Assembly: GCA_964351995.1 (NCBI GenBank)
Contig: CAYGQE010000015.1
Span: 1 to 64,000, forward strand
Source: SZUA-35 sp964351995
Lineage (GTDB): Bacteria > Actinomycetota > Acidimicrobiia > Acidimicrobiales > SZUA-35
Direction: 5' to 3'
Length of the DNA: 64,000 bases
Below are positions 1-7,819 of this stretch, in pieces. The translations under genes were made by a program, and so were the position numbers. Under the pieces are notes generated by a model. The model was not told where the DNA came from, made no database searches, and saw only the letters and a program-made list of their open reading frames with translations. Within the stretch, counting starts at the first letter, position 1, and every line of letters begins with the position of its first letter.

Positions 1-38
1 GACGGAGACGTCCTGGGAGAGTAGGTCGCTGCCGGATT
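1..38 (+). rRNA. rrf: 5S ribosomal RNA, 3' end only
   Basis: The first 38 bases match the conserved 3' part of bacterial 5S rRNA, with the GGGAGAGTAGGTCGCTGCCG block that forms helix IV and the terminal stem. The rest of the gene, and presumably the 16S and 23S genes, lie upstream of the window. The exact 3' end is estimated from the family, and a terminator-like hairpin follows about 10 nt later. Confidence 0.85.
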
Positions 39-47
39 TCTTTGGTT

Positions 48-87
48 GGCCCGTCGCACGTTGTGTGGCGGGTCTTCCTGTGTTTTG
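48..87 (+). terminator. Probable rRNA operon terminator
   Basis: GGCCCGTCGCAC pairs with GTGGCGGGTC across a short loop if two bases are bulged out, and a T-rich stretch ending in TTTT follows. Its place right after the 5S rRNA fits a terminator. The stem is imperfect, so the call is moderate. Confidence 0.5.
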
Positions 88-167
88 GGTTCTGTCAAGT
101 CACCGGTTTTCGCGCCGCAGGCCTTGACGATCGCCCGCTTCCCATCGTGAGGCCCTAGCCTCAAGCC

Positions 168-905
168 GTGGCTAAGAAGCGGGTTCCGCCTCCTCCGGTA
201 GTTCGAGACCAAGTCGTCGTCGAGCGAGTTGACGAAAATGAGCGGACGAGCAGCGGCGGCGAGAAGCGTCGCCGCCGAGGATCGACGATCGATGTCTCGT
301 CCGTTGAGTTCAAGGGCGTGGCCAACGAAACTGCGAAAAAGCTCGAGCGCCGGCTCATCGAAGCGGCCAGTGCCTTCGAAGCCGAGCGGTTTGGTGATGC
401 TCACAAGCTGCTGAGCTCCATCGATAGCCTTGGACCGGGCGTGCCGGAGGTTCTGGAACTTCGGGGTCTCTGCAGTTACCGCTTGGGCAAGTGGAAGCAA
501 GCAATCAATGATCTCACGGCGTTCGAATCTGCGACGGGATCAGTCGAGCAGCACCATGTGCTCGCCGATTGCTCGCGAGCGCTCGGGCATTGGCACGAGG
601 TCGAGCGATACTGGTCTGAGCTCGGCGAGGCCTCGCCGAACGCCGAGCTTGTTGAAGAGGGACGGATCGTCTACGCCGGAGCGTTGGCGGACCAGGGGAA
701 GTTGCGTGAGGGCATCCGGATGCTCGAGAAGGCCCCTCGCGCCCCGAAAAAGCCAAAGGTCCAACATCTTCGGCGCTGGTACGCGCTCGCCGATCTCTAC
801 GAACGAGCGGGTGAGCTGCCGAAAGCTCGGCGCCTCTTTGCCGAGGTGAACACGCTCGAGCCTGCGTTTGGTGACGCAGGAGATCGAGCTCGCGCTCTGC
901 GTTGA
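168..905 (+). CDS. Tetratricopeptide-repeat protein
   Basis: This 245-residue protein has a strongly basic, disordered N-terminus with a proline run (residues 6-9) and an arginine/lysine cluster near residue 33. From about residue 55 it is helical repeats of TPR type, with recurring small-residue positions such as ALADLYERAGELPKARRLF near the C-terminus. TPR proteins are protein-protein scaffolds; no catalytic motif or signal peptide is visible, so it is probably cytoplasmic. A TPR gene (Rv1691) occupies the same place next to the HAD-tlyA-nadK-recN block in M. tuberculosis, so this is a likely positional counterpart. The GTG start is chosen because a TAGCCT box lies 6 nt upstream (156-161) and there is no Shine-Dalgarno, implying a leaderless mRNA. 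The partner is unknown. Confidence 0.85.
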   Translation: MAKKRVPPPPVVRDQVVVERVDENERTSSGGEKRRRRGSTIDVSSVEFKGVANETAKKLERRLIEAASAFEAERFGDAHKLLSSIDSLGPGVPEVLELRGLCSYRLGKWKQAINDLTAFESATGSVEQHHVLADCSRALGHWHEVERYWSELGEASPNAELVEEGRIVYAGALADQGKLREGIRMLEKAPRAPKKPKVQHLRRWYALADLYERAGELPKARRLFAEVNTLEPAFGDAGDRARALR

Positions 906-969
906 CGCTTGGACGCTGCGTCATTGTTCTTCCCCCAAAAACAACTCAACCGCCGGAAGAGGTGGCGTG

Positions 970-1296
970 ATGAATATCGCGATTGTTCAGGGAAGAGTCA
1001 GGGGCGAAATGGACCGGCGCACAACACAGGACGGGACGCTCCTCGTGAGCTTCGACGTTGTCGTGAGCGTAAGCGATGGTCCGAGTCAGCAAGTGCCGGT
1101 GACATGGGCCGGACCTGATGGTCGGGCACCGTCGATAGAAGACGGAGTGCCGGTCACCGTGATTGGTTCTGTTGTTCGGCGCTTCTATCGAAGTGGAGGA
1201 CAAACCCGTAGTCGCACCGACGTCCGAGCTGAGCGCGTCATCCGTGGAGCAGGGACGCGAGCCAAGGCAGCGATCGAGGCAGCGCTGATCTCGTGA
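970..1296 (+). CDS. Single-stranded DNA-binding (SSB-like) OB-fold protein
   Basis: The 108-residue product has an SSB/OB-fold pattern. An N-terminal beta strand (NIAIVQGRVRGE) is followed by a central strand with SFDVVVS and then PVTWAG and VTVIGSVVRRFYR, like the core of PriB/SSB proteins. It is much shorter than housekeeping SSB and lacks the acidic C-terminal tail that recruits partners, so it is probably an accessory paralogue rather than the replication SSB. ATG 970 is preferred over longer upstream frames because a good Shine-Dalgarno (AGAGGTGG) lies just before it. It sits between the TPR gene and the convergent aldolase gene, from which a long hairpin separates it. Confidence 0.7.
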   Translation: MNIAIVQGRVRGEMDRRTTQDGTLLVSFDVVVSVSDGPSQQVPVTWAGPDGRAPSIEDGVPVTVIGSVVRRFYRSGGQTRSRTDVRAERVIRGAGTRAKAAIEAALIS

Positions 1297-1314
1297 AGCG
1301 TGCGCAGTGACATG

Positions 1315-1352
1315 ATGACCTGCGCCGGCTGTTCGAGGCCAGCGCAGGTCAT
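1315..1352. terminator. Bidirectional hairpin terminator between SSB-like gene and fba
   Basis: ATGACCTGCGC (1315-1325) and GCGCAGGTCAT (1342-1352) form a perfect 11-bp stem around a 16-nt loop between two convergent genes. There is no long T-run on either side, so termination is inferred from position and stem strength. Confidence 0.65.
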
Positions 1353-1355
1353 TGG

Positions 1356-2426
1356 CTAGTTGAGGGTCTGCACGTTGCCAAGCTCGGTGAAGGCTTGCTC
1401 GAGTCGAGTGACGAAACTGTCTTCTCCGGCCCGTAGCCAGGCGCGAGGGTCGTACTTCTTCTTGTTTGGCGCATCCGGGCCGTCGGGATTGCCGATTTGG
1501 CCTTGGAGGTAATCGTGATTGGTGGCTTCGTAGGCGCGGATGCCGTCCCAGAAGGCCCATTGCAGGTCGGTGTCGATGTTCATCTTGATCACACCGTAGG
1601 AAATCGCTTCTTCGATCTCGGCAGCGGAAGAACCAGAGCCACCGTGAAACACGAAGTTGACGGGCTTCGAAGCGGTGCCGTGCTTCTCCTCGATGAACTT
1701 CTGTGAGTCGTCGAGGATCGATGGGGTAAGCACGACGTTGCCCGGCTTGTAGACGCCGTGGACGTTGCCGAACGCAGCAGCGATCGTGAACTTGTCGCTG
1801 ATGTCGGACAGGCGCTCATAGGCGTAGGAAACCTCCTCTGGTTTCGAGTAAAGGTCTTCCGGCTTGACGTCAGAGTTGTCGACGCCGTCTTCTTCGCCAC
1901 CGGTGATGCCGAGTTCGATCTCGAGCGTCATGCCCATCTTCGACATTCGTTGGAGGTAGGAAACGCAGATGTCGATATTCACTTCCATCGGTTCTTCGGA
2001 CAGGTCGAGCATGTGCGAGCTGAACAGCGGGACACCGTTGGCCTCGTAGTACGCCTCTCCAGCGTCGAGCATTCCGTCGATCCAGGGAAGTAGTTTCTTG
2101 GCTGCGTGGTCGGTGTGAAGGATGATGCGGGCGCCGTAGCGCTCGGCCATGTTTCGCACGTGCAGCGCACCCGAGATCGAGCCGGCAACTGATGCCTCGA
2201 TGCCGCTGCCGTATCCTTTCCCGGCGACGAAGGCGCCGCCACCGTTGGAGAATTGGATGATTGCCGGAGCGTTGAGCTTCGCTGCGGTTTCCATCACCCC
2301 GTTCATGGTGTTCGTGCCGATGCAGTTTGCAGCGGGAAGGGCGTAGCTGTTGGCCTTTGCGTGGGCAAAGAGTTCGGATACGGCGTCACCTGTGAGGACA
2401 CCCGGGGCAAATTCGGCGCTGGACAT
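1356..2426 (-). CDS. fbaA: Class II fructose-bisphosphate aldolase
   Basis: This zinc-dependent glycolytic and gluconeogenic aldolase splits fructose-1,6-bisphosphate to dihydroxyacetone phosphate and glyceraldehyde-3-phosphate in the cytoplasm. The product is 356 residues, the usual length of the long (E. coli FbaA-like) subtype. HTDHAAKK at 104-111 supplies the catalytic Asp106 and zinc ligand His107. HGGSGSS and IKMNIDTD further on form the phosphate-binding part. The open frame extends upstream, but ATG 2426 is chosen because conserved sequence begins there and a TACCTT box lies 6 nt before it (reverse complement of 2433-2438). It is divergent from the HAD phosphatase gene, sharing a 79-bp promoter region. 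No paralogous aldolase gene is seen in the window. Confidence 0.96.
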   Translation of the reverse strand: MSSAEFAPGVLTGDAVSELFAHAKANSYALPAANCIGTNTMNGVMETAAKLNAPAIIQFSNGGGAFVAGKGYGSGIEASVAGSISGALHVRNMAERYGARIILHTDHAAKKLLPWIDGMLDAGEAYYEANGVPLFSSHMLDLSEEPMEVNIDICVSYLQRMSKMGMTLEIELGITGGEEDGVDNSDVKPEDLYSKPEEVSYAYERLSDISDKFTIAAAFGNVHGVYKPGNVVLTPSILDDSQKFIEEKHGTASKPVNFVFHGGSGSSAAEIEEAISYGVIKMNIDTDLQWAFWDGIRAYEATNHDYLQGQIGNPDGPDAPNKKKYDPRAWLRAGEDSFVTRLEQAFTELGNVQTLN

Positions 2427-2505
2427 GATGTCAAGGTAGCAACAGGCTCGGCGAGGGTGGGAGACCTCGCGGTGACTTCGCCCACAACGGTTAGTCTCTC
2501 GGCCC

Positions 2506-3303
2506 ATGGAGCACCCGGATACATACACGTGGGGACTCGACCTCGACGGGGTGATCTGGAGCGGAACTGACCCGATTGCGGGCTCGGCTGGCGCCGTCGA
2601 TGATCTTCGTGCTGCAGGGCACGAGGTCGTGTTCGTCACCAACAACTCATTTTCGACCATCGCTCAACAGGAAGCGAAACTTGCATCGTTTGGGATCGAC
2701 GCCGTTGGCTCAGTGATCACCTCAGCTCAGGCCGGAGCGTCGCTGGTCGAGCCGGGCGAGCGGGCCCTCGTGCTCGGCGGCCCCGGCGTGGTTGAGGCGC
2801 TGACGATCCGTGAAGTCGAGCTTGTGACATCGGAGGAGGTCGCTTCCGGAGCTGCCGCGGTTGCTGCAGCAAGGATCGGTGCGGTCGTCGTCGGGCTCGA
2901 CTGGGAACTCGACTACCACCGGCTCGCTGCGGCCGTTCAGGCGATACTCGCTGGCGCTCGCTTCATTGCGACGAACACCGACGCAACGTATCCGAGTGAG
3001 CGGGGTCTCCTGCCCGGTGCCGGGGCGATCGTTGCTGCCGTGGCAGCGGCGACGGGAGTGGTCCCGACGGTCGCTGGTAAGCCGGAGCAGCCGTGCGCAG
3101 ATCTCGTCCGGGCTGCCTACGGAAACATCGGTGTGATGGTGGGGGACCGGCCCGAAACCGACGGAGCCTTTGCTGTTGCCCTCGGGTATGACTTCGGCCT
3201 CGTGCTTTCGGGGGTGACGACGGACCCGGCGGGCGTTGAGCCGGAGCCTCGGATCGTGGCTGCCGACCTCGCAGCGCTGGTGGCGGAGCGGCTCGGAGGC
3301 TGA
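2506..3303 (+). CDS. HAD superfamily (class IIA) phosphatase, NagD/glycerol-3-phosphate phosphatase-like
   Basis: The 265-residue protein has the HAD motifs. Asp12-x-Asp14 in LDLDGV is motif I, VFVTNNS near 45 is motif II, GKPEQP is the motif III lysine region, and MVGDRPETDGAF is motif IV. The NagD-type cap domain lies between motifs II and III. In M. tuberculosis the gene at this position (Rv1692) is a glycerol-3-phosphate phosphatase that recycles glycerol phosphate from lipid turnover. The same role is likely here but the substrate is inferred. TAGTCT at 2492-2497 lies 8 nt before the ATG with no Shine-Dalgarno. The gene heads the run leading to tlyA-nadK-recN. Confidence 0.88.
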   Translation: MEHPDTYTWGLDLDGVIWSGTDPIAGSAGAVDDLRAAGHEVVFVTNNSFSTIAQQEAKLASFGIDAVGSVITSAQAGASLVEPGERALVLGGPGVVEALTIREVELVTSEEVASGAAAVAAARIGAVVVGLDWELDYHRLAAAVQAILAGARFIATNTDATYPSERGLLPGAGAIVAAVAAATGVVPTVAGKPEQPCADLVRAAYGNIGVMVGDRPETDGAFAVALGYDFGLVLSGVTTDPAGVEPEPRIVAADLAALVAERLGG

Positions 3304-3356
3304 CTCGCTCGCCAGTGTTGCGTTGGTCACATATCGAAAGTTTCGAGTGCTAACTA

Positions 3357-3385
3357 TTGCAAGCACTTGCGAGCGGGAGTATTCT
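3357..3385 (+). promoter_or_regulatory. Leaderless sigma-70-type promoter with a small dyad
   Basis: TTGCAA (3357-3362) and TATTCT (3380-3385) are separated by 17 bp, and the ATG follows 7 nt after the -10 box. This is the only promoter in the window where both boxes are near consensus. An inverted repeat GCAAG-CA-CTTGC (3359-3370) overlaps the -35 box and may be a repressor site. The start codon would be the first transcribed bases. Confidence 0.7.
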
Positions 3386-3392
3386 TTCTTCC

Positions 3393-3929
3393 ATGAGCAC
3401 CACCGCAACTCTTACCGAACGCATCCGCCAGATCGATCTTCGCAACCCGGAGACCCTCGACATCTTCGAACTTCGTGCCGCCGTTGACAAGGCCGTCAAG
3501 GACATCGATCTCCCCGAGGTAGACCTCGACCGTCTTGATGTCTTCGGCCTTCGTGACCTACTCGACAAGCTCGATCTCCCCGAGATCGACCGCTCGGATC
3601 TCGAGGAGGCATTCGACCGATTCGACATGCTGGGCCTTCGCAAAGCCATCGTCGGTGCCGACCGTGTCGAGTTCGTCCGTCCATCGAGCCCCGGTGACGT
3701 GATCAGCCAATTGGACGATGTCCGTTCCAGCTTCGAGTCGATTGCCAAGAACGTCTTCGACAACGCACAGGACCTTGCTCCGGTGACCCGCAAGGAACTC
3801 GCTGACCTGGAGAAGCGAGTCATTGCCGCCGAGAAGGCTGTCAAGAAGAACGCTTCGAAAACGGCAACGGCGAAGAAGGCACCCGCCCGCAAGCGCACCA
3901 GCGCCAAGAAGGCCACCGCGAGCAAGTAG
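3393..3929 (+). CDS. Hypothetical protein with amphipathic helices and a histone H1-like lysine/alanine tail
   Basis: No family is recognised with confidence. The 178-residue protein has an acidic, leucine-rich helical part (1-110) in which the pattern LP(E)x(D)-LDRLD-FGLRDLL recurs about three times. A helical stretch follows (110-150), then a tail of about 28 residues rich in Lys, Ala and Thr (AKKAPARKRTSAKKATASK). Similar basic tails occur in actinobacterial HupB and in heparin-binding haemagglutinin, where they contact nucleic acid or polyanions, so a nucleoid or surface role is possible but unproven. It lies in the place of Rv1693, between the HAD phosphatase and tlyA. Start ATG 3393 is fixed by a near-consensus promoter 7 nt upstream. 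Confidence 0.75.
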   Translation: MSTTATLTERIRQIDLRNPETLDIFELRAAVDKAVKDIDLPEVDLDRLDVFGLRDLLDKLDLPEIDRSDLEEAFDRFDMLGLRKAIVGADRVEFVRPSSPGDVISQLDDVRSSFESIAKNVFDNAQDLAPVTRKELADLEKRVIAAEKAVKKNASKTATAKKAPARKRTSAKKATASK

Positions 3930-3967
3930 GTCGATCCGGTAGCGGCCAGCCCGATACCGTCAGCCAC

Positions 3968-4738
3968 ATGGCTCGTCGACGGTTGGATGCTGAACTTGTC
4001 CGTCGGGGCCTCGTCCCCAGTCGAGACGCAGCAAAACGTGAGATCGAAGCCGGCCGGGTGGTCGTGGGAGGTGCTCCCGCCACCAAGCCGGCTCGTCTTG
4101 TTTTGCCCGGTGACGATGTGCGAGTGCTCGGACCGCCGCCGAAGTACGTCAGCCGAGCAGGACAGAAGCTCGAAGGAGCGCTCGATCATTTCCCGGTTGA
4201 TCCACGGGGTGTCACCGTGCTTGATGCTGGCTCATCGACGGGGGGCTTCACCGACTGTCTCCTGCAGCATGGTGCGAGTCGCGTGATCGCTGTCGACGTC
4301 GGCACCCATCAATTGCACGAACGAATACGCAGCGACGAGCGTGTGGAGGTGCACGAAAAGACCGATGTTCGTTCGATCACGACTGACCTCACCGGTGGGC
4401 CGGTGGATCTCGTCGTTGGCGATCTCTCGTTCATTTCGTTGAAGCTCGTGCTGTCTGCGCTGGTAGGAGTCAGCCGTGCCGGAGGACCGATGCTGCTCCT
4501 CATCAAACCCCAGTTCGAAGCAGGCAAGGAAGAGGCGGCAAAGGGGCGCGGCATCATCACCGATCCTGCAATTCACGATCGCGTCATTGCTGAGGTGAGT
4601 GCGTCAGCACTGTCACAGGGCGCTGTCATGCTGGACGTCATGACGTCACCGATCACCGGAAATGCCGGAAACGTCGAATTCGTGGGGTACTTTCGGACCT
4701 CAGGCGATCCAGCCCACGAGTCAGGAACCAACGAGTGA
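3968..4738 (+). CDS. tlyA: TlyA family rRNA (cytidine-2'-O)-methyltransferase
   Basis: TlyA 2'-O-methylates cytidines in 16S and 23S rRNA using SAM. Loss in mycobacteria gives capreomycin resistance. The 256-residue protein starts with an S4 RNA-binding domain (about 1-60, RLDAELVRRGL to PPPKYVSRAGQKL). It continues with an FtsJ-like Rossmann domain whose SAM-binding loop is VLDAGSSTGGF near residue 84. VVGDLSFISLKL and LLLIKPQFEAG are the later conserved motifs. The stop overlaps the nadK start by 4 nt (GTGA), as in the M. tuberculosis Rv1694-Rv1695 pair. A TACCGT box 7 nt upstream suggests the gene has its own leaderless promoter. Confidence 0.95.
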   Translation: MARRRLDAELVRRGLVPSRDAAKREIEAGRVVVGGAPATKPARLVLPGDDVRVLGPPPKYVSRAGQKLEGALDHFPVDPRGVTVLDAGSSTGGFTDCLLQHGASRVIAVDVGTHQLHERIRSDERVEVHEKTDVRSITTDLTGGPVDLVVGDLSFISLKLVLSALVGVSRAGGPMLLLIKPQFEAGKEEAAKGRGIITDPAIHDRVIAEVSASALSQGAVMLDVMTSPITGNAGNVEFVGYFRTSGDPAHESGTNE

Positions 4739-5589
4739 CCAGACGTATCGGCATCGTTGTCCACCGCCACCGGCCTGAGGTCATCGACTTTGCCAAGACC
4801 GCTGTGGCCTGGTGCGAGGAGCATGACGCTGCGGCGGTTCTGCCCACCGGCGACGCCATCCTGCTCGGGCTTCCTGAGTTCGCTGCCGACGCCGACGAGT
4901 TTGCGCTCGATCTGGATCTGGTCTTGAGCTTGGGAGGGGACGGCACGATGTTGCGTGCTGTGCAGTTCGCTGCGCCTCACGAGGTGCCGATCATCGGTGT
5001 CAATGCAGGTCAGCTCGGGTACCTCACCCAGTTCGACCCTTCAGAACTCGCTGAAGCGCTCGATGCATGGGATCGCGGTGAACTGATCGAAGAGCACCGC
5101 ATGTTGCTCGAAGTCACCGTTCGTGGCGATCGCCATCACCCGTCGGCGTTCGCTCTGAACGAAACTGTCCTCGAGCGAGCCGACAGTGGCCACTCGGTGG
5201 CTGTAGACGCATCCATCGGTGGTGTTCGGTTCACCAGTTACCTCGCCGATGGCGTGATCGTCGCAACGCCAACCGGTTCCACTGCGTATTCGTTGTCTGC
5301 GGGCGGGCCGATCGTCGAGCCAGATTTCGAAGCGCTGGTGGTCACGCCGGTCGCTCCACACATGGTCTTTGATCGATCGCTGATCCTGAAGCCGTCGACC
5401 GTGGTCGAACTGACCGTCAGCGGCTACCGCAATGGCAAGGTCACCGTCGATGGGCGCTTGGTCACCGAACTGGAACCGGGAGAGACGCTCGTGTGCCGTG
5501 CGTCTGATCGTCGGGTTCGATTCCTCACTCGAAGCGAGCGCAACTTCCACCGCATTCTCAAGGAGAAATTCAATCTGGAGGACCGCTGA
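4735..5589 (+). CDS. nadK: NAD kinase
   Basis: It phosphorylates NAD to NADP with ATP or polyphosphate and is the only route to NADP. The 284-residue protein has the family GGDGT motif (LGGDGTMLRA near residue 65), the NAG-x-LGYLT motif, the NE dipeptide in FALNETV and the glycine-rich GSTAYSLSAGGP near 180. GTG start overlaps tlyA by 4 nt, and its stop shares one base with the recN start (TGATG), so the three genes should be translationally coupled. Confidence 0.96.
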   Translation: MTRRIGIVVHRHRPEVIDFAKTAVAWCEEHDAAAVLPTGDAILLGLPEFAADADEFALDLDLVLSLGGDGTMLRAVQFAAPHEVPIIGVNAGQLGYLTQFDPSELAEALDAWDRGELIEEHRMLLEVTVRGDRHHPSAFALNETVLERADSGHSVAVDASIGGVRFTSYLADGVIVATPTGSTAYSLSAGGPIVEPDFEALVVTPVAPHMVFDRSLILKPSTVVELTVSGYRNGKVTVDGRLVTELEPGETLVCRASDRRVRFLTRSERNFHRILKEKFNLEDR

Positions 5590-7196
5590 TGCTGGTCGAG
5601 TTGGTTGTTTCAGATCTCGGGGTGATCGACGAAGTGTCGCTGTCGCTGCCGGCCGGGATGATCGCGCTCACTGGCGAGACCGGAGCGGGCAAGACGCTGC
5701 TGGTCGATGCCATCAATCTGCTCGTGGGCGGACGTGCCGACCCGGGGTTGGTGCGGGCGGGCGCCGAGGAGGCTCGGGTCGACGGTCGGTTTCTCACCAG
5801 CGACGCCGAGGGCAACGACGTCGAATACGTCCTTGCTCGTGTGGTGCCCGCCGATGGTCGGTCCCGTGGCTACATCAACGGTCGGCCCGCCACTGCTGGG
5901 GCGCTCACGGAACTCGGCGAGCGGCTCGTCGACCTTCACGGCCAGCACGCACACCAGTCGTTGCTCGGCGTCGATGCGCAACGCAAGGCGCTCGATGTGT
6001 TCGGTTCGATCGACCTGGGACGTGTCGATGCGGCGAAGGCCCGAGTCGCCGAACTCGAACGGTTACTCGCTCAACTCGGGGGTGACGAGCGATCTCGCGC
6101 CCGCGAGATCGACCTCATCAAGTATCAAGTCGATGAACTCGACGCAGCAGCGATCGACGATCCAGACGAGGAGACGCAGCTGCGCCAGAGCGAGGATCTG
6201 CTCGGCAATGCACTGGGGCTCGAGGAGTCGGCGGGGCGCGCCATCGCAGCATTGATCGAGGACGATGGCGCCCGCGACCAGTTGGCACTGGCGCTGAGGC
6301 ACCTTGGGGAGAGCCCGGCATTCAACCCTGCGGCAACACGCTTGCGGGATGCACTTGCCGACGTCGACGACATCGCTGATGAGGTCCGGTCGGTTGCCGG
6401 CGGTCTCGAGCAGGATCCTGAGGCATTGAGCGTTGTGCAGGATCGGCTGCAGGCACTTCAGCAGATGCGTCGGAAGTACGGTGAGGACCTCGCTGCAGTC
6501 ATGGCCGAGCATCGTTCCTTGGCCGAGCGGCTCGCCGAACTGCTCGATCATGACGCCACCGCTGCTCGTCTCGACACTGATCGGGCCGAAGCGGCAGCAG
6601 AGTTCGAGTCTGCCGCCGCGGAGGTGCTGGCTGCTCGACGGCTGGCTGCTCCAGCGCTTGCCGGTGCGATCGAGTCGCGCTTGCCGGATCTCGCCATGCC
6701 AAAGGCGACGATCGGCATCAGCGTGTCGGGAGTCGATGGTTCGCACGTGGTCTACGAGCTGTCGGCCAACCCAGGGTCGCCTTTGCAGCCGTTGTCAAAG
6801 GTTGCGTCGGGCGGTGAGTTGGCACGAACGATGCTCGCATTGCGAAGTGTGCTCTCCGAGGCGCCGCCCATCCTTGTATTCGACGAGGTCGACGCTGGGA
6901 TCGGTGGTGAGGCTGGGTTTGCTGTGGGTCGTTCGTTGAGTGACCTCGGCGATCGCCACCAGGTGCTGGTGGTCACCCACTTGCCCCAAGTCGCGTCTTT
7001 CGCTGACGCTCACCTGGCGGTCGAGAAAGTACAGGACAGCGACACGACGATCTCGCAGATTCGTTTGTTGAAAGACAAGGAGCGAGTGGCGGAGCTCGCT
7101 CGCATGTTGTCAGGGCAACCCGATTCGAAGACGGCCAGAAAGCACGCTCGAGAGCTCATTGTCGAAGCCGATTCGCAAAAGCGAGCCGCATCATGA
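5589..7196 (+). CDS. recN: DNA repair protein RecN
   Basis: RecN is an SMC-like ATPase that acts at double-strand breaks and promotes recombination. The 535-residue product has Walker A GETGAGKT near residue 30, a coiled-coil middle rich in Glu/Ala/Leu (about 160-370), the signature VASGGELARTMLALR and Walker B VFDEVDAGIGGE near 430, and an HLPQVASFAD D-loop. Length is typical. It closes the tlyA-nadK-recN run with a one-base overlap to nadK. Confidence 0.95.
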   Translation: MLVELVVSDLGVIDEVSLSLPAGMIALTGETGAGKTLLVDAINLLVGGRADPGLVRAGAEEARVDGRFLTSDAEGNDVEYVLARVVPADGRSRGYINGRPATAGALTELGERLVDLHGQHAHQSLLGVDAQRKALDVFGSIDLGRVDAAKARVAELERLLAQLGGDERSRAREIDLIKYQVDELDAAAIDDPDEETQLRQSEDLLGNALGLEESAGRAIAALIEDDGARDQLALALRHLGESPAFNPAATRLRDALADVDDIADEVRSVAGGLEQDPEALSVVQDRLQALQQMRRKYGEDLAAVMAEHRSLAERLAELLDHDATAARLDTDRAEAAAEFESAAAEVLAARRLAAPALAGAIESRLPDLAMPKATIGISVSGVDGSHVVYELSANPGSPLQPLSKVASGGELARTMLALRSVLSEAPPILVFDEVDAGIGGEAGFAVGRSLSDLGDRHQVLVVTHLPQVASFADAHLAVEKVQDSDTTISQIRLLKDKERVAELARMLSGQPDSKTARKHARELIVEADSQKRAAS

Positions 7197-7209
7197 TCGT
7201 CCCTCACTG

Positions 7210-7812
7210 ATGGTCGACCAGCTGTTGGTCATTCGTCATGGCGAGACGGAATGGTCCAAGACGGGCAAGCACACGGGCCGGACTGACATCCCCTTGACCG
7301 AAGTCGGACGAGACGAAGCCAAGGCGGCTGCTCGAACCCTCGCTGGGTGGGACATCAGCTCGGTGTATTCGAGTCCCTTGATCCGAGCGAGAGAGACCGC
7401 TGAACTGGTCGGTTTCGCTGACACAGTCATCGACAAGGACCTCGTCGAATGGGACTACGGCATCTACGAAGGCATCCGTACTGCGGACACTCGCAGAGAC
7501 ATCGCCGATTGGTCGGTGTGGACCCACCCAATCATCGACGGGGAATCAGTCGACCAGGTCGGCGGACGGGTGGATGCGTTTTTCCGTCGTCTCGAAGACG
7601 ATGAGGCGAACTCTGCCGCGGTGTTTGCTCACGGCCACCTTCTTTCGATCTTGATTGCTCGCTGGTGTGGGCTCGACCCGGTCGAAGGGCGACGATTCGC
7701 CTTGGCGACCGCCACGGTGAGTCTGCTCGGTCACCACCGGGAAGACCGGGTGGTGCGAGCGCTCAATCATCGTTGCGGCGACGCGCTCCACCCGCCTGCT
7801 CGCGCCGTCTGA
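7210..7812 (+). CDS. Histidine phosphatase family protein (phosphoglycerate mutase-like)
   Basis: The 200-residue protein has the RHGE motif (LVIRHGETEW, residues 6-15) with the phospho-accepting histidine, plus a second catalytic histidine in FAHGHLLSIL. The layout is that of small acid or sugar phosphatases such as glucosyl-3-phosphoglycerate phosphatase, not of the glycolytic dPGM, but the substrate is open. ATG 7210 is chosen because homology starts there; the open frame reaches back to 7159 inside recN. It is separated from recN by 13 nt and is convergent with the sulfatase 7 nt away. Confidence 0.88.
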   Translation: MVDQLLVIRHGETEWSKTGKHTGRTDIPLTEVGRDEAKAAARTLAGWDISSVYSSPLIRARETAELVGFADTVIDKDLVEWDYGIYEGIRTADTRRDIADWSVWTHPIIDGESVDQVGGRVDAFFRRLEDDEANSAAVFAHGHLLSILIARWCGLDPVEGRRFALATATVSLLGHHREDRVVRALNHRCGDALHPPARAV

Positions 7813-7819
7813 GGTGAGG

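Noticed and set aside
3368..3372. Second -35 box (TTGCGA at 3367-3372) for the lysine-tailed gene
   Set aside because: Only 7 bp from the -10 box, too close; TTGCAA at 3357 gives the proper 17 bp.
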